Source: Pseudoduganella aquatica (GTDB lineage: Bacteria; Pseudomonadota; Gammaproteobacteria; Burkholderiales; Burkholderiaceae_D). From it: a DNA stretch of 64,000 nucleotides. Position numbers and translations under genes: made by a program. The notes under the pieces were generated by a model that saw only the letters and a program-made list of their open reading frames with translations, had not been told where the DNA came from and searched no databases. Of the stretch, positions 1-8,276 are shown in pieces. How positions within the stretch are numbered: the stretch's first letter is position 1; the number at the start of each line of letters is the position of its first letter. The DNA is taken from NCBI RefSeq assembly GCF_009857595.1, contig NZ_WWCU01000001.1, positions 352,495 through 416,494 of the forward strand, given 5' to 3'.

Positions 1-144
1 TGCGCGCCGCTGTCCCCGCCCGTGCAGCGCGACACGCGCAACGAACTCCACGCCATCCGCGAAGTGCTGCAGCTTGACGAGCTGGACCGCGCGGGACTGG
101 CGTTCCGCATGGAACAGGTGTGGGGCCGCGCGGCGGCCCTGTGA
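1..144 (+). CDS. C-terminal end of an unknown protein (partial)
   Basis: The frame is open from the first base and ends at a TGA at 142-144, giving the last 47 residues of a protein that begins before the window. The visible tail is charged and helical-looking (it contains LDELDRAGLAFRMEQVWGR). I recognise no motif and cannot assign a function. Its stop codon directly abuts the stop codon of the convergent gene that follows, so there is no intergenic space between them. Confidence 0.6.
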   Translation, partial: CAPLSPPVQRDTRNELHAIREVLQLDELDRAGLAFRMEQVWGRAAAL

Positions 145-627
145 TCAATTGAGCAGCGAGTCGAGCCGGCCCTGCTCGGCCAGGTTGCGCAGCACGCTGA
201 TGGTGTCGATGTCCGAGGCCTGGTAGGCCGACTTGCGGAACTCGTCATACATGGCGTTGGCCTGGTCGGTGGCCGCGTCGTGGCCGTCATCGTATTCGAA
301 GCGCACCCACAGCGTGCCCGGTTCCGGCGTCTCGATGGTCATGGTCAGGCTGGAGGCGCTGATGTCCTGCTGCGGCGCCACTTCGTAGCGCACGCGGTGC
401 ATGGGCTCGAGCAGCACGCGGTCGGCGATCACCAGCTCGCCGTAGCGCAGCGTGCGCTTGAAGCTGAGCTCGCGGCGGTCTTCGATCTGGCAGTCATCCA
501 GGTGCGGCACGAAGAGCTTGGGCGATTCGGCGCGCAGCACCAGGCCGCGCCACAGCTGTTCGTGGCTGAGTTCGTCGATCAGCGGGTTCAGCGGATCGTT
601 GATTTCGATCAGATGTTCAAATTTCAT
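145..627 (-). CDS. AtaL-like / DUF1857 SRPBCC-fold protein
   Basis: This 160-residue protein starts MKFEHLIEIND and matches my memory of the AtaL-like (DUF1857) family, small START/SRPBCC-fold proteins of unclear substrate. Family-like features are the N-terminal 'HLIEINDPLNP' strand, the central 'HRVRYEV' strand and a C-terminal helix. It has no signal peptide or membrane segment, so it is probably cytoplasmic. It lies divergent to rep, with a short shared upstream region (628-741). The product class is reasonably secure but the biological role is not known from sequence. Confidence 0.75.
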   Translation of the reverse strand: MKFEHLIEINDPLNPLIDELSHEQLWRGLVLRAESPKLFVPHLDDCQIEDRRELSFKRTLRYGELVIADRVLLEPMHRVRYEVAPQQDISASSLTMTIETPEPGTLWVRFEYDDGHDAATDQANAMYDEFRKSAYQASDIDTISVLRNLAEQGRLDSLLN

Positions 628-701
628 GATGCTGCCTAAAAAGGTAAGGGATCAATGACACTATATTCTGCCGCAGCCTGAATTATCAATGCCTGCGCTG
701 C

Positions 702-707
702 TACAAT
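702..707 (+). promoter_or_regulatory. candidate -10 element for rep
   Basis: TACAAT at 702-707 lies 35 bases upstream of the chosen rep start at 742. No good -35 match is visible at 16-18 bases upstream, so this is only a plausible sigma-70 -10 element. Confidence 0.35.
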
Positions 708-741
708 GATCGGCTTGTTTTGCCCCTCCCGCCTGGAAATC

Positions 742-2820
742 ATGTCTAACGCACCACAGTTCGGTCTCAATGCTCCGCAAAGCGAAGCCGTGCTCTACCT
801 GGACGGCCCCTGCCTGGTGCTGGCCGGCGCGGGCTCGGGGAAAACGCGCGTCATCACGCAGAAAATCACCCATCTGATCGAGGACCGGGGCTACGATCCG
901 CGCACCATCGCCGCGCTGACCTTCACCAACAAGGCCGCGCTGGAGATGCAGGAGCGGGTCGGCAAGCTGCTCAAGCAGCCGCGCCAGGCCAAGCTGCTGA
1001 CGGTGTCCACCTTCCACTCGCTGGGCGTGAAAATCCTGCGCCAGGAGGCCAACCACCTGGGCCTGAAGGACCGCTTCTCCATCATGGACAGCGACGACTG
1101 CTACGCCCTGGTGCAGGACCTGGCCATCACCACCGACAAGCACATTATCCGCGGCATCCAGAACGATATTTCGTTGTGGAAAAACGGCCTGGTCGAGCCC
1201 GCGCACGCGCTGCGCGACGCCAAGGACGAGGACGAGGCGCAGTCGGCGCGCATCTACGCCAGCTATGTGTCCACGCTGGCGGCCTACCAGGCGGTGGACT
1301 TCGACGATCTGATCCGCCTGCCGGTGGAGCTGTTCCGCGACAACGGCGCCGTGCGCGACAAATGGCAGCGCCGCCTGCGCTACCTGCTGGTGGACGAATA
1401 CCAGGACACCAACACCTGCCAGTACGAGCTGGTCAAGCTGATGGTGACGGGCATAGGCAAGAAGCCCATGTTCACCGCCGTGGGCGACGACGACCAGGCC
1501 ATCTACGCCTGGCGCGGCGCCACGGTGGAAAACCTGGCCAACCTGAAGGTGGACTTCCCGGACCTCAAGCTGATCAAGCTGGAGCAGAACTACCGCTCCA
1601 CCACCCGCATCCTGCAGGCGGCCAACGCGGTGATCGGCAACAATCCCAAGCTGTTCGAGAAGTCGCTGTGGTCCGAGCACGGCCTGGGCGAGCCCATCAA
1701 GGTGCACGCCATGCCGAACGACGAGCAGGAGGCCGAGCAGGTGGCCATCATGATCTCGGCCGACCATTTCGAGCGCAAGAACCAGTGGACCGATTACGCC
1801 ATCCTGTACCGGGGCAACCACCAGGCCCGCATCATCGAGCAGGCGCTGCGCAACCAGCGCATCCCGTACACGATTTCGGGCGGGCAGAGCTTCTTCGACA
1901 AGGCCGAGATCAAGGACATCATCGCCTACCTGCGCCTGCTGGCCAACCAGGACGACGACCCGGCCTTTATCCGCGCCGTCACCACGCCGCGCCGGGGCAT
2001 AGGCCAGTCCACGCTGGAAGTGCTGGGCGCCTTCTCGGGCCAGTGGCAGTGCTCGCTGTTCGAGGCCGTGTTCAAGGGCGGCATCGAGGCCAAGCTGCCG
2101 GACCGCCAGCTGCTGCCGCTGCGCGAGTTCTGCAACTTCATCAACAACCTGGAGGCGCGCGCCAGCCGTCCCGGCGCGGCCGGCTCGGGCGACAACGCCG
2201 CCCAGGTGCTGGACGACTTGATGGAAGCCATCCACTACGAATCCTATCTGTACGACAGCTTCGAGGAGCGCGCCGCGCAGGGCAAGTTCCAGAACGTGAT
2301 GGAATTCGTCAACTGGCTGAAGGACCGGGGCCGGGGCGGCAAGGACCGCGACGGCGAGGAAAAGAACGTGCTGGAGCTGACGCAGATGGTGGCGCTGATG
2401 TCCATGCTCGAAGGCAAGGACGAGGAGCCGGATGCGATCCGCATGTCCACCTTGCACGCGTCGAAAGGGCTGGAATATCCGCACGTGTTCCTGGTCGGCT
2501 GCGAGGAGGGCATCCTGCCGCACAAGGGCGATCCGGACGCGCCGGTGGAAACGCTGGCGCAGCGCATCGAGGAAGAGCGCCGCCTCATGTACGTGGGCAT
2601 CACGCGCGCCAAGCGCACCCTGCAGATCACCTGGTGCAAGAAGCGCAAGCGCGCAGGCGAGCAGGTGCATTGCGACCAGTCGCGTTTCATCAAGGAGATG
2701 GAACTGGACGTGGGCGACGCCGTGCCCAAGGAATCCGAAATCATCAGCCCGCGCGAACGCCTGGCGCGCATGAAGGAACTGCTGGCCGCGCCGAGGCCGA
2801 ATCCGAATGGCGGTTCATAG
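742..2820 (+). CDS. rep: ATP-dependent DNA helicase Rep (UvrD/Rep superfamily 1)
   Basis: The 692-residue protein is a superfamily 1A 3'-5' DNA helicase that assists replication forks. Visible motifs include Walker A GAGSGKT at residues 29-35, 'TFTNKAA' (motif Ia), the Walker B/DEXX stretch 'LLVDEYQDTN' near residue 218, 'GDDDQAIYAWRGA' (motif III), 'LEQNYRST' (motif IV), 'STLHASKGLEYPHVF' (motif V) and 'EEERRLMYVGITRAK' (motif VI). 'GDDDQAIYAWRGA' and the overall length fit Rep better than UvrD or PcrA. I chose ATG 742 rather than the in-frame ATG at 706 because family proteins start just before the Q motif ('LNAPQSEAV'). Confidence 0.93.
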   Translation: MSNAPQFGLNAPQSEAVLYLDGPCLVLAGAGSGKTRVITQKITHLIEDRGYDPRTIAALTFTNKAALEMQERVGKLLKQPRQAKLLTVSTFHSLGVKILRQEANHLGLKDRFSIMDSDDCYALVQDLAITTDKHIIRGIQNDISLWKNGLVEPAHALRDAKDEDEAQSARIYASYVSTLAAYQAVDFDDLIRLPVELFRDNGAVRDKWQRRLRYLLVDEYQDTNTCQYELVKLMVTGIGKKPMFTAVGDDDQAIYAWRGATVENLANLKVDFPDLKLIKLEQNYRSTTRILQAANAVIGNNPKLFEKSLWSEHGLGEPIKVHAMPNDEQEAEQVAIMISADHFERKNQWTDYAILYRGNHQARIIEQALRNQRIPYTISGGQSFFDKAEIKDIIAYLRLLANQDDDPAFIRAVTTPRRGIGQSTLEVLGAFSGQWQCSLFEAVFKGGIEAKLPDRQLLPLREFCNFINNLEARASRPGAAGSGDNAAQVLDDLMEAIHYESYLYDSFEERAAQGKFQNVMEFVNWLKDRGRGGKDRDGEEKNVLELTQMVALMSMLEGKDEEPDAIRMSTLHASKGLEYPHVFLVGCEEGILPHKGDPDAPVETLAQRIEEERRLMYVGITRAKRTLQITWCKKRKRAGEQVHCDQSRFIKEMELDVGDAVPKESEIISPRERLARMKELLAAPRPNPNGGS

Positions 2821-2897
2821 CGCCTAATAGCGGCCAAGGGCCGGCGGCGCGCCGCGCAGCAAAAAGTTTGTTGTTCCCTCATCGAAAGGAGATACAG

Positions 2898-3866
2898 ATG
2901 AAGACTTTGCTTTCCGCCGCATTCGCCGTCCTGCTCAGCACCTCCGCCGTGCACGCCGCCGAACCCATCTGGGACGGCAACACCGTCCGCATGGTCAGCG
3001 AAAAACTCGCCGACGGCGTCTACGCCTACTATCCCGAGAATGCGCGCGAACTCAACGCCAAGGGCGGCGCATCCGCCACCAGCGGCGGCCTCATCGTCGG
3101 CAGCAAGGGCGCGCTGCTGATCGACACCATGCTCAACCAGCGCCTCAACCGCCAGGTGCAGGACCTGAGCCGCAAGCTGGGCGGCGGCAAGCCGCTGCTG
3201 TACGCGGTCAACACCAGCTCGCACGGCGACCATTCCTACGGCAATATGTATTTGCCCGTGTCGGTGAAGGTGGTGCAGCACGCCGCCACGCGCAGCTATA
3301 TCGAACAGCACCTGGAGGACGACAAGGCCTTTATGCTGCAGCACTTCGGCAGCGGGCGCGGCATCGAACCCATCAAGGCGCGCACGGGCGACATCCTGGT
3401 CGGGCCGGGCGCCACCGTCAGCCTGGACCTGGGTGGCAAGCGCGTCGACATCATCGACTTCGGCTTCGCCCAGACCGGCGGCGACCTGTGGGTGTGGGAT
3501 CCGCAGGCCAAGGTGATCTGGGCCGGCAACCCCGTCATCGCCGCCAAGCCTGCGCTGCCGTGGCTGCTGGACGGCCACCTGGTGGCCACGCTGGAAACGC
3601 TCAAGCGCGTGTACGCCTTCCTGCCGCCGGACGCGCGCATCGTGCCCGGCCACGGCGTGGCCATCGGCCGCGAAGACCTGCAATGGCATATCCGCTACCT
3701 CGACACCGTGCGCAAGCAGGTGCAGGCGGCGGTCGATGAGGGCCTGACGCTGGAGCAGACCGTGCAGCGCACCGCCATGCCGGAGTTCAGCGGCTACGCG
3801 CTGTTCGGCTGGGTGCACCCGTCGCTGAACGTGCCCGCCGCCTACCGCGACCTGGGCAAGAAGTAA
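2898..3866 (+). CDS. exported metallo-beta-lactamase-fold protein with missing metal ligands
   Basis: A 322-residue protein with an N-terminal signal peptide (MKTLLSAAFAVLLSTSAVHA, cleavage probably before AEPIW), so it is probably periplasmic. The fold is seen from 'LIDTMLNQ', 'SSHGDHSYGN' and 'IVPGHGVAIG'. In canonical family members the metal motif is HxHxDH; here it reads S107-S-H109-G-D111-H112, so the first histidine is serine. The later ligand region reads 'GFAQTGGDLWVW', where a histidine is usual in place of Q. It may bind one metal or have lost hydrolase activity. The start at ATG 2898 is supported by AAAGGAG eight bases upstream. Confidence 0.8.
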   Translation: MKTLLSAAFAVLLSTSAVHAAEPIWDGNTVRMVSEKLADGVYAYYPENARELNAKGGASATSGGLIVGSKGALLIDTMLNQRLNRQVQDLSRKLGGGKPLLYAVNTSSHGDHSYGNMYLPVSVKVVQHAATRSYIEQHLEDDKAFMLQHFGSGRGIEPIKARTGDILVGPGATVSLDLGGKRVDIIDFGFAQTGGDLWVWDPQAKVIWAGNPVIAAKPALPWLLDGHLVATLETLKRVYAFLPPDARIVPGHGVAIGREDLQWHIRYLDTVRKQVQAAVDEGLTLEQTVQRTAMPEFSGYALFGWVHPSLNVPAAYRDLGKK

Positions 3867-3876
3867 AACAGGGCGG

Positions 3877-3915
3877 CTCCCGGCGGGCGGTACAATGCTG
3901 CTTTACCGCCGGGAG
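3877..3915 (+). promoter_or_regulatory. 10-bp inverted repeat enclosing a -10 element and covering the slyX ribosome-binding site
   Basis: CTCCCGGCGG (3877-3886) and CCGCCGGGAG (3906-3915) are perfect reverse complements. The loop contains TACAAT at 3891-3896, a likely -10 element, and the right arm contains the GGGAG Shine-Dalgarno sequence of slyX (start 3922). In read-through RNA from the upstream gene the hairpin would hide the ribosome-binding site; RNA starting near 3903 would lack the left arm. Confidence 0.55.
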
Positions 3916-3921
3916 TAAGCA

Positions 3922-4125
3922 GTGAGCACCGAAGACCGTTTTGTCGATATAGAAATCAAGATCGCCCACCAGGAAGACATGGTGGAGTCGCTGAACCAGC
4001 GCATCTACGAGCAGCAGAAGCAGATCGACAAGCTGGAGCAGATGCTGCACGCGCTGGCGCAGCACGTGCGCGACAATCCTCAGGGCGGGCAGGGGCCGCT
4101 CAACGAGCGTCCGCCGCACTACTGA
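3922..4125 (+). CDS. slyX: SlyX family coiled-coil protein
   Basis: A 67-residue protein with a GTG start (3922) preceded by GGGAG. Like SlyX it is almost wholly a heptad-patterned helix ('IEIKIAHQEDMVESLNQRI', then 'QQKQIDKLEQML') with a short proline-rich tail ending PPHY, which is the typical SlyX C-terminus. The molecular role of SlyX is unknown. The final 26 bases overlap the end of the convergent GMC oxidoreductase gene. Confidence 0.88.
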   Translation: MSTEDRFVDIEIKIAHQEDMVESLNQRIYEQQKQIDKLEQMLHALAQHVRDNPQGGQGPLNERPPHY

Positions 4126-5527
4126 CCGCGCTGCCGGTGCTGCCCGCGCCGATGGCCGGGCCGGATGCTGCGATCAGCATGGGCATGCCCTGCTGGCGGG
4201 CCGCAGCGGCCGCCGCAATCGCTGCCGACGCTCCGCACGCGATATGCGCGCCGAGGCGCTGGCCCAGGCACAGCAGCGTGAGCGTGGGCGGCAAGCCCCA
4301 CGGCCCCGGTATCACCGACGCGTCGCACACATACAGGCCCGGCGTGCCGGTCTGCAAATCGCTGTCCACGCCCTCGCCGATGCGCACGCTGCCGCCGGGA
4401 TGGGCGGCGAAATGCCGGCTGCGGAACACCTGTCTGGCGCCCGCCGCCGCCAGGATGGCGCGCGCCATCTCCTCTCCCTGATCCAGCTTCCTGCGGTCCG
4501 CCTGCTGCAGCCGCTTGTCCACCCAGTGCGGCCCGATGCCGCCGCCGATCTCGTCGCGTATTTTCACCATGATGCTCAGCGTGCGCGCATGCGCTCCCAC
4601 GCGGCCAAAGCGCCCCGCCTGCAGGGCGAAGGCCTGGTACATGGGTTTGGGCAGGGTCAGGTCGGCCAGCGCAATACCCTCATCGTACAGCTGCATGCCC
4701 GCCGCCATCGGCACTTCGGCGCCGGGGTGGGGCGCGTCCAGGTCGTCCACGCTGCCCATCACGGCCACCACCGGGTCGCTGAAGAAGGGGGCGCAGCGCG
4801 GCGCCAGGCCCGAGCTGTGCAGCAGGCGCGGGCTGCCGATGCCGCCGGCCGCCAGCACCACCGTATCGGCCAGCAGCGTGCGCAGCTCGCCGCCCACCAC
4901 CGCCTCCACGCCGTCCGCGCGGCCGCCGCGCAGCAGCACGCGCGTCACGCGCGCATCGGCCGCCAGCACGGCGCCGTGGGCGCAGGCCTGGTCCAGGAAA
5001 TCGCGCGCGGTCCACTTCGCGCCGTAGGGGCAGCCGTACACGCAACGCCAGCAGCCGCTGCGGCAGATCTGCGGCCGTATCATCTTGTCCAGCTTGTGCC
5101 AGTCCAGTCCCTGCGAGCGCGCCGCCTGCATGATGCGCGCGGCCATCGGGCCGACCAGGTTGTCGGGCAGCGGCGCCAGCGGCAGCTCGGCGCGCAAGGC
5201 CGCCAGCTGCGGTTCCAGGTCGATGCCGTGCGCGGCGAACATGGCTTGCGGCGGCGGCGCGGCCGTGGCGAAGTTGATGGCCGAACTGCCGCCCGCCACC
5301 AGCCCGCGCACCAGCAGCGACGCGTCGCCGTGGATGAAGGCGCCCTTGCCGGGAATGGCGGCGATGGCCGCCATCTGGCCCAGCGTGCCCGTCAGCGGCG
5401 CGGCGCTGCCCTGTTCCAGCACCAGCACGCGCATGCCCCGCAGCGCCATGGCGCGCGCCACGCTGGCGCCGCCGGGGCCGCTGCCAGCCACGATGGCGTC
5501 GTACCGGATGGGGGATGAGTTGGCCAT
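4100..5527 (-). CDS. GMC-family FAD-dependent oxidoreductase
   Basis: A 475-residue flavoprotein. The N-terminal dinucleotide-binding motif is VAGSGPGGASVA, and the C-terminal GMC signature includes 'HPGGSVRIGEGVDSDLQT' and 'VCDASVIPGPWGLPPTLT'. A cysteine cluster 'CRSGCWRCVYGCPYGAKW' in the middle resembles the cysteine-rich insertion found in a subset of bacterial GMC enzymes (cholesterol oxidase/alcohol oxidase-like, possible Fe-S site). The substrate is unknown. I chose the start at 5527, since the longer upstream frame (to 5758) is low-complexity and overlaps the divergent nnrU gene. It converges on slyX with a 26-base overlap. Confidence 0.82.
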   Translation of the reverse strand: MANSSPIRYDAIVAGSGPGGASVARAMALRGMRVLVLEQGSAAPLTGTLGQMAAIAAIPGKGAFIHGDASLLVRGLVAGGSSAINFATAAPPPQAMFAAHGIDLEPQLAALRAELPLAPLPDNLVGPMAARIMQAARSQGLDWHKLDKMIRPQICRSGCWRCVYGCPYGAKWTARDFLDQACAHGAVLAADARVTRVLLRGGRADGVEAVVGGELRTLLADTVVLAAGGIGSPRLLHSSGLAPRCAPFFSDPVVAVMGSVDDLDAPHPGAEVPMAAGMQLYDEGIALADLTLPKPMYQAFALQAGRFGRVGAHARTLSIMVKIRDEIGGGIGPHWVDKRLQQADRRKLDQGEEMARAILAAAGARQVFRSRHFAAHPGGSVRIGEGVDSDLQTGTPGLYVCDASVIPGPWGLPPTLTLLCLGQRLGAHIACGASAAIAAAAAARQQGMPMLIAASGPAIGAGSTGSAVSSAADAR

Positions 5528-5639
5528 GACTGATGGTAGCACGCGGCGCGTGCCGGTTTTGCGCGGCTTTTCGCTTGCCTGATTGCTGTTTTGGCCATTT
5601 TGATCTATCGTCCATGCATCCTTAAGATGGAGCGATGCG

Positions 5640-6218
5640 ATGGCTATTCTGGTGCTGGGTTTGCTGATTTTCCTGGGTGTCCATTCCGTGCGCATCGTCG
5701 CCGACCCGTGGCGCACGGCCATGCGCGCGCGGCTGGGCGAGAACGCGTGGAAAGGCATGTATTCCGTGCTGGCGCTGGCGGGCTTCGCGCTGCTGGTGTG
5801 GGGCTACGGCCAGGCGCGGCAGGCGCCGGCCGTGCTGTGGACGCCGCCCACCGGCATGCGCCACCTGGCCGCGCTGCTGGTGCTGGTCGCCTTCATCTTC
5901 CTGGCCGCCGCCTACGTGCCGCGCAACGGCATCAAGGCCAGGCTGCACCACCCCATGCTGCTGGGCGTAAAAACCTGGGCGCTGGCGCACCTGCTGGCCA
6001 ACGGCACGGTGGCGGACGTGCTGCTGTTCGGCGGCTTCCTCGCATGGGCCATCGTCTGCTTCGCCTCCTGCCGCCGCCGCGACCGCGCCACCGGCACCGT
6101 CTACCCGCCCGGCACCGCATCCGGCACCGCCATCACGGTGGTGGCCGGGCTCCTTGCCTGGGCCGCCTTCGCCTTCTGGCTGCACGGCCCGCTGATCGGC
6201 GTGCGCCCGTTCGGCTAG
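5640..6218 (+). CDS. NnrU family inner-membrane protein
   Basis: A 192-residue integral membrane protein with about five hydrophobic segments. It starts MAILVLGLLIFLGVHSVRI, and the 'GVHSVRI' histidine motif, 'GENAWKGMYSVLALAGF' and the later 'HHPMLLGVKTWALAHLLANG' are characteristic of the NnrU family (related to methanethiol S-methyltransferase/isoprenylcysteine methyltransferase-like membrane proteins). NnrU was named from a nitric-oxide reductase cluster, but no denitrification genes are nearby, so a direct role there is not supported. ATG 5640 follows GGAG at 5625-5628. Confidence 0.85.
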   Translation: MAILVLGLLIFLGVHSVRIVADPWRTAMRARLGENAWKGMYSVLALAGFALLVWGYGQARQAPAVLWTPPTGMRHLAALLVLVAFIFLAAAYVPRNGIKARLHHPMLLGVKTWALAHLLANGTVADVLLFGGFLAWAIVCFASCRRRDRATGTVYPPGTASGTAITVVAGLLAWAAFAFWLHGPLIGVRPFG

Positions 6219-6329
6219 GACAATGACGATGGTGCGCTGTGTTCATGTGAAAATTCGAGAACAAGCTCATTTCTGAAACGAAAAGGATGAGGAATATCGG
6301 AAGCCCTTGCTTCGCGCGCTCTCGAAATA

Positions 6330-6422
6330 ACTATCTGGAATGTTGAATTCTTCGAGTGGCTGCGCCAGGCATTGAATCTTGCTGCGCCTCTGCTAGGATA
6401 AGATGACTATCTGGATAGTCAT
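6330..6422 (+). promoter_or_regulatory. toxin-antitoxin operator: perfect 9-bp inverted repeat plus an upstream half-site
   Basis: ATGACTATC (6403-6411), TG, GATAGTCAT (6414-6422) is a perfect palindrome that ends 10 bases before the antitoxin start. The core ACTATCTGGA (6406-6415) recurs exactly at 6330-6339. Antitoxins of the Phd/YefM fold normally bind such palindromes to autoregulate, so I read these as a primary operator and an upstream partial site. Confidence 0.65.
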
Positions 6423-6432
6423 GAGGGGAATC

Positions 6433-6669
6433 ATGCACACATTTACCTTGGCCGAGGCAAAGGCCCAGCTCAGCCGCTTGATAGCAATGGTCGAGGCTGG
6501 GGAAGACGTGACCATTACCAAGCGCGGCCACGCTGTAGCGCGCCTGGTTCCCAGCGCTCCGTCCCGCAAGCAAATGCCCAGCTTGGCCGAGTTGCGTGCA
6601 AGACTGCCGCAGCAGACGGAGCCGGCTGGGGAGTTCATGCGTATGGTGCGCAACAGTGACCGTTATTGA
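6433..6669 (+). CDS. Phd/YefM-type antitoxin
   Basis: A 78-residue protein beginning MHTFTLAEAKAQLSRLIAMV, which is the Phd/YefM N-terminal DNA-binding pattern, followed by 'GEDVTITKRGHAVARLVP', the typical beta-hairpin. The C-terminal part ('SLAELRARLP', acidic and flexible) would neutralise the toxin. The start at 6433 follows GAGGGGAA; an in-frame ATG at 6403 falls inside the operator palindrome and lacks a ribosome-binding site. Its TGA overlaps the toxin ATG by one base (TGATG, 6667-6671), which indicates translational coupling. Confidence 0.9.
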   Translation: MHTFTLAEAKAQLSRLIAMVEAGEDVTITKRGHAVARLVPSAPSRKQMPSLAELRARLPQQTEPAGEFMRMVRNSDRY

Positions 6670-7088
6670 TGCGCTATGTTGATACCAGCGTTCTGATCGC
6701 GTATTTAATACCGGAGCCCGGTAGCGCGGCAGCGGAACAGTTCATGCTCAGCTCCGGGGAGCCGTTGGCAATCAGCAGTTGGACCGAGGCCGAGCTGCTA
6801 TCTGCACTGGGCATCAAGCTTCGAACAGGCCGGCTGGACATGGCTGGGGCCTGTGATGTGATAGACAGCTACAACCGCTTGGTCGCTCCCAACTTCACGC
6901 GCCTGGAAATCGATGAGGCCGACCATCGTCAAGTGATCATTTTGTTGAAAGGCTGGAGAACTGCGCTGCGCGCAGGAGATGCTTTGCATCTTGCGATAGC
7001 GGCCGCCCACAGGGCTACAGTCTATACTTTGGATCGTGGCATGGCGGCTGCAGCGCAAACGTTGGGCGTTCCTGGAATGCTGCTCTGA
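6669..7088 (+). CDS. vapC: VapC-type PIN-domain toxin
   Basis: A 139-residue PIN-domain protein, expected to be a Mg-dependent endoribonuclease. The conserved acidic residues are visible: D5 ('MRYVDTSVLIAYL'), E42 ('WTEAELLSALG'), D104 ('RAGDALHLAIA') and D122 ('VYTLDRGM'). The family length (about 130-140) matches. The start is the ATG at 6669 that overlaps the antitoxin stop codon. With the antitoxin it forms a complete type II module, apparently intact, in a short region whose codon use looks less GC-biased than the flanking genes. Confidence 0.9.
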   Translation: MRYVDTSVLIAYLIPEPGSAAAEQFMLSSGEPLAISSWTEAELLSALGIKLRTGRLDMAGACDVIDSYNRLVAPNFTRLEIDEADHRQVIILLKGWRTALRAGDALHLAIAAAHRATVYTLDRGMAAAAQTLGVPGMLL

Positions 7089-7251
7089 AAAGCTGATCGG
7101 CCTGCGCTCATTTTGCTGCGGCTCGCCCTGCTGGAGAGTCATCGCCATCCTGTTCACAATCATGGAACAGCGTCGGCCGCAGTGCTGCCGGAAACCGCCG
7201 GCGAACTGCAAGGAACGTTGTTGGAACTGCGGGTGCCGGAAGGCGCTCTCC

Positions 7252-7464
7252 CTACTCGGTGAACCTGGTCTCGAGGTATAGCTGCTCGACCTGATCCCGC
7301 GCCCATGGAGCCCGGCGCAGGAATTTCAGGCTCGACTTGATGCTCGGCTCGTTAATGAAACAGTTGATGTCGATTCGGCGGGCAAGCCCGTCCCAGCCGT
7401 AATGTGAAACCAGCCGGGTCAGTACCGATTCTAAAGTAATACCATGTAATGCCTGAACACTCAT
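7252..7464 (-). CDS. VF530 family (DUF2132) small protein
   Basis: A 70-residue protein. The pattern '[19 protein letters not shown]', then '[10 protein letters not shown]', then '[17 protein letters not shown]', then 'VEQLYLE' matches the VF530/DUF2132 family, whose name comes from a Vibrio fischeri protein with a solved structure and DNA-binding-like appearance. The function is not established. It is isolated between the toxin-antitoxin pair and the divergent TMEM175-like gene. Confidence 0.85.
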   Translation of the reverse strand: MSVQALHGITLESVLTRLVSHYGWDGLARRIDINCFINEPSIKSSLKFLRRAPWARDQVEQLYLETRFTE

Positions 7465-7594
7465 TGCGCAACGCTCTCTTGGGGTGGTTGGGAAATTTTA
7501 CACGAACCGGCATACTGACAGAGGCAGCGCGAGTGAAGGACACCGAACGGGTAGAAGCAAGCTCGTTGAATTACTTATCAGGAGAATGGAACAG

Positions 7595-8170
7595 ATGGGC
7601 AAAGGCAGGCTGGAAGCATTTAGCGATGGCGTGATCGCCATCATCATCACCATCATGGTGCTGGAACTGAAGGTGCCGCATGGGGCGACGTGGGACACGC
7701 TGCTGCCGCTGGCGCCGGTGATGCTGAGCTATGTGCTGAGCTTTGTCTACGTGGGCATCTACTGGAACAACCACCACCACATGATGCACGCCGTCAGCAA
7801 GGTGAATGGCGGCGTGCTGTGGGCCAATCTGCATCTGCTGTTCTGGCTGTCGCTGATCCCCTTCGTCACCGGCTGGATGGGCGAGAACCATTTCAGCGCC
7901 ATCCCGGCCGCGATCTACGGCGTGGTGCTCACCATGAGCGCGCTGGCTTATATGCTGCTGGAGAAAGTGCTGATCAGGCTGCACGGCGCCAATTCGGCGC
8001 TGGCGCTGGCGGTGGGCAAGGAGCGCAAGCTGTGGCTGTCGCTGGCCATCTATGTGCTGGGCATCGCCGTCTCTGTGCTGCACCCGTGGCTGAGCGTGAG
8101 CCTGTACGTGGCGGTGGCGCTCTTGTGGTTTATTCCGGACCGCCGAATCGAGATCCGGCTCTCTTCCTAA
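7595..8170 (+). CDS. TMEM175 family (DUF1211) potassium-channel-like membrane protein
   Basis: A 191-residue protein with about six hydrophobic segments. The first helix carries the family signature [21 protein letters not shown] (R..FSD), with '[10 protein letters not shown]' and 'LFWLSLIPF' later. Bacterial TMEM175 proteins form potassium-permeable channels. I place the start at ATG 7595, nine bases after AGGAGA (7580-7585); the in-frame ATG at 7586 is too close to that site. Confidence 0.88.
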   Translation: MGKGRLEAFSDGVIAIIITIMVLELKVPHGATWDTLLPLAPVMLSYVLSFVYVGIYWNNHHHMMHAVSKVNGGVLWANLHLLFWLSLIPFVTGWMGENHFSAIPAAIYGVVLTMSALAYMLLEKVLIRLHGANSALALAVGKERKLWLSLAIYVLGIAVSVLHPWLSVSLYVAVALLWFIPDRRIEIRLSS

Positions 8171-8276
8171 AGTCCTAGTCCTTCTCCGCCGCGCCCCGGC
8201 GCCTCCAAATGGCTTTATGCTAACGGTTCACGCTGTGCTGCCGCGTGCCCGATTAGTTATTCACTTGGAGAAAGTT

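Noticed and set aside
7089..7251. Possible gene remnant downstream of vapC
   Set aside because: A short plus-strand frame (7036-7281) overlaps both vapC and the VF530-family gene and has no ribosome-binding site or recognisable motif.
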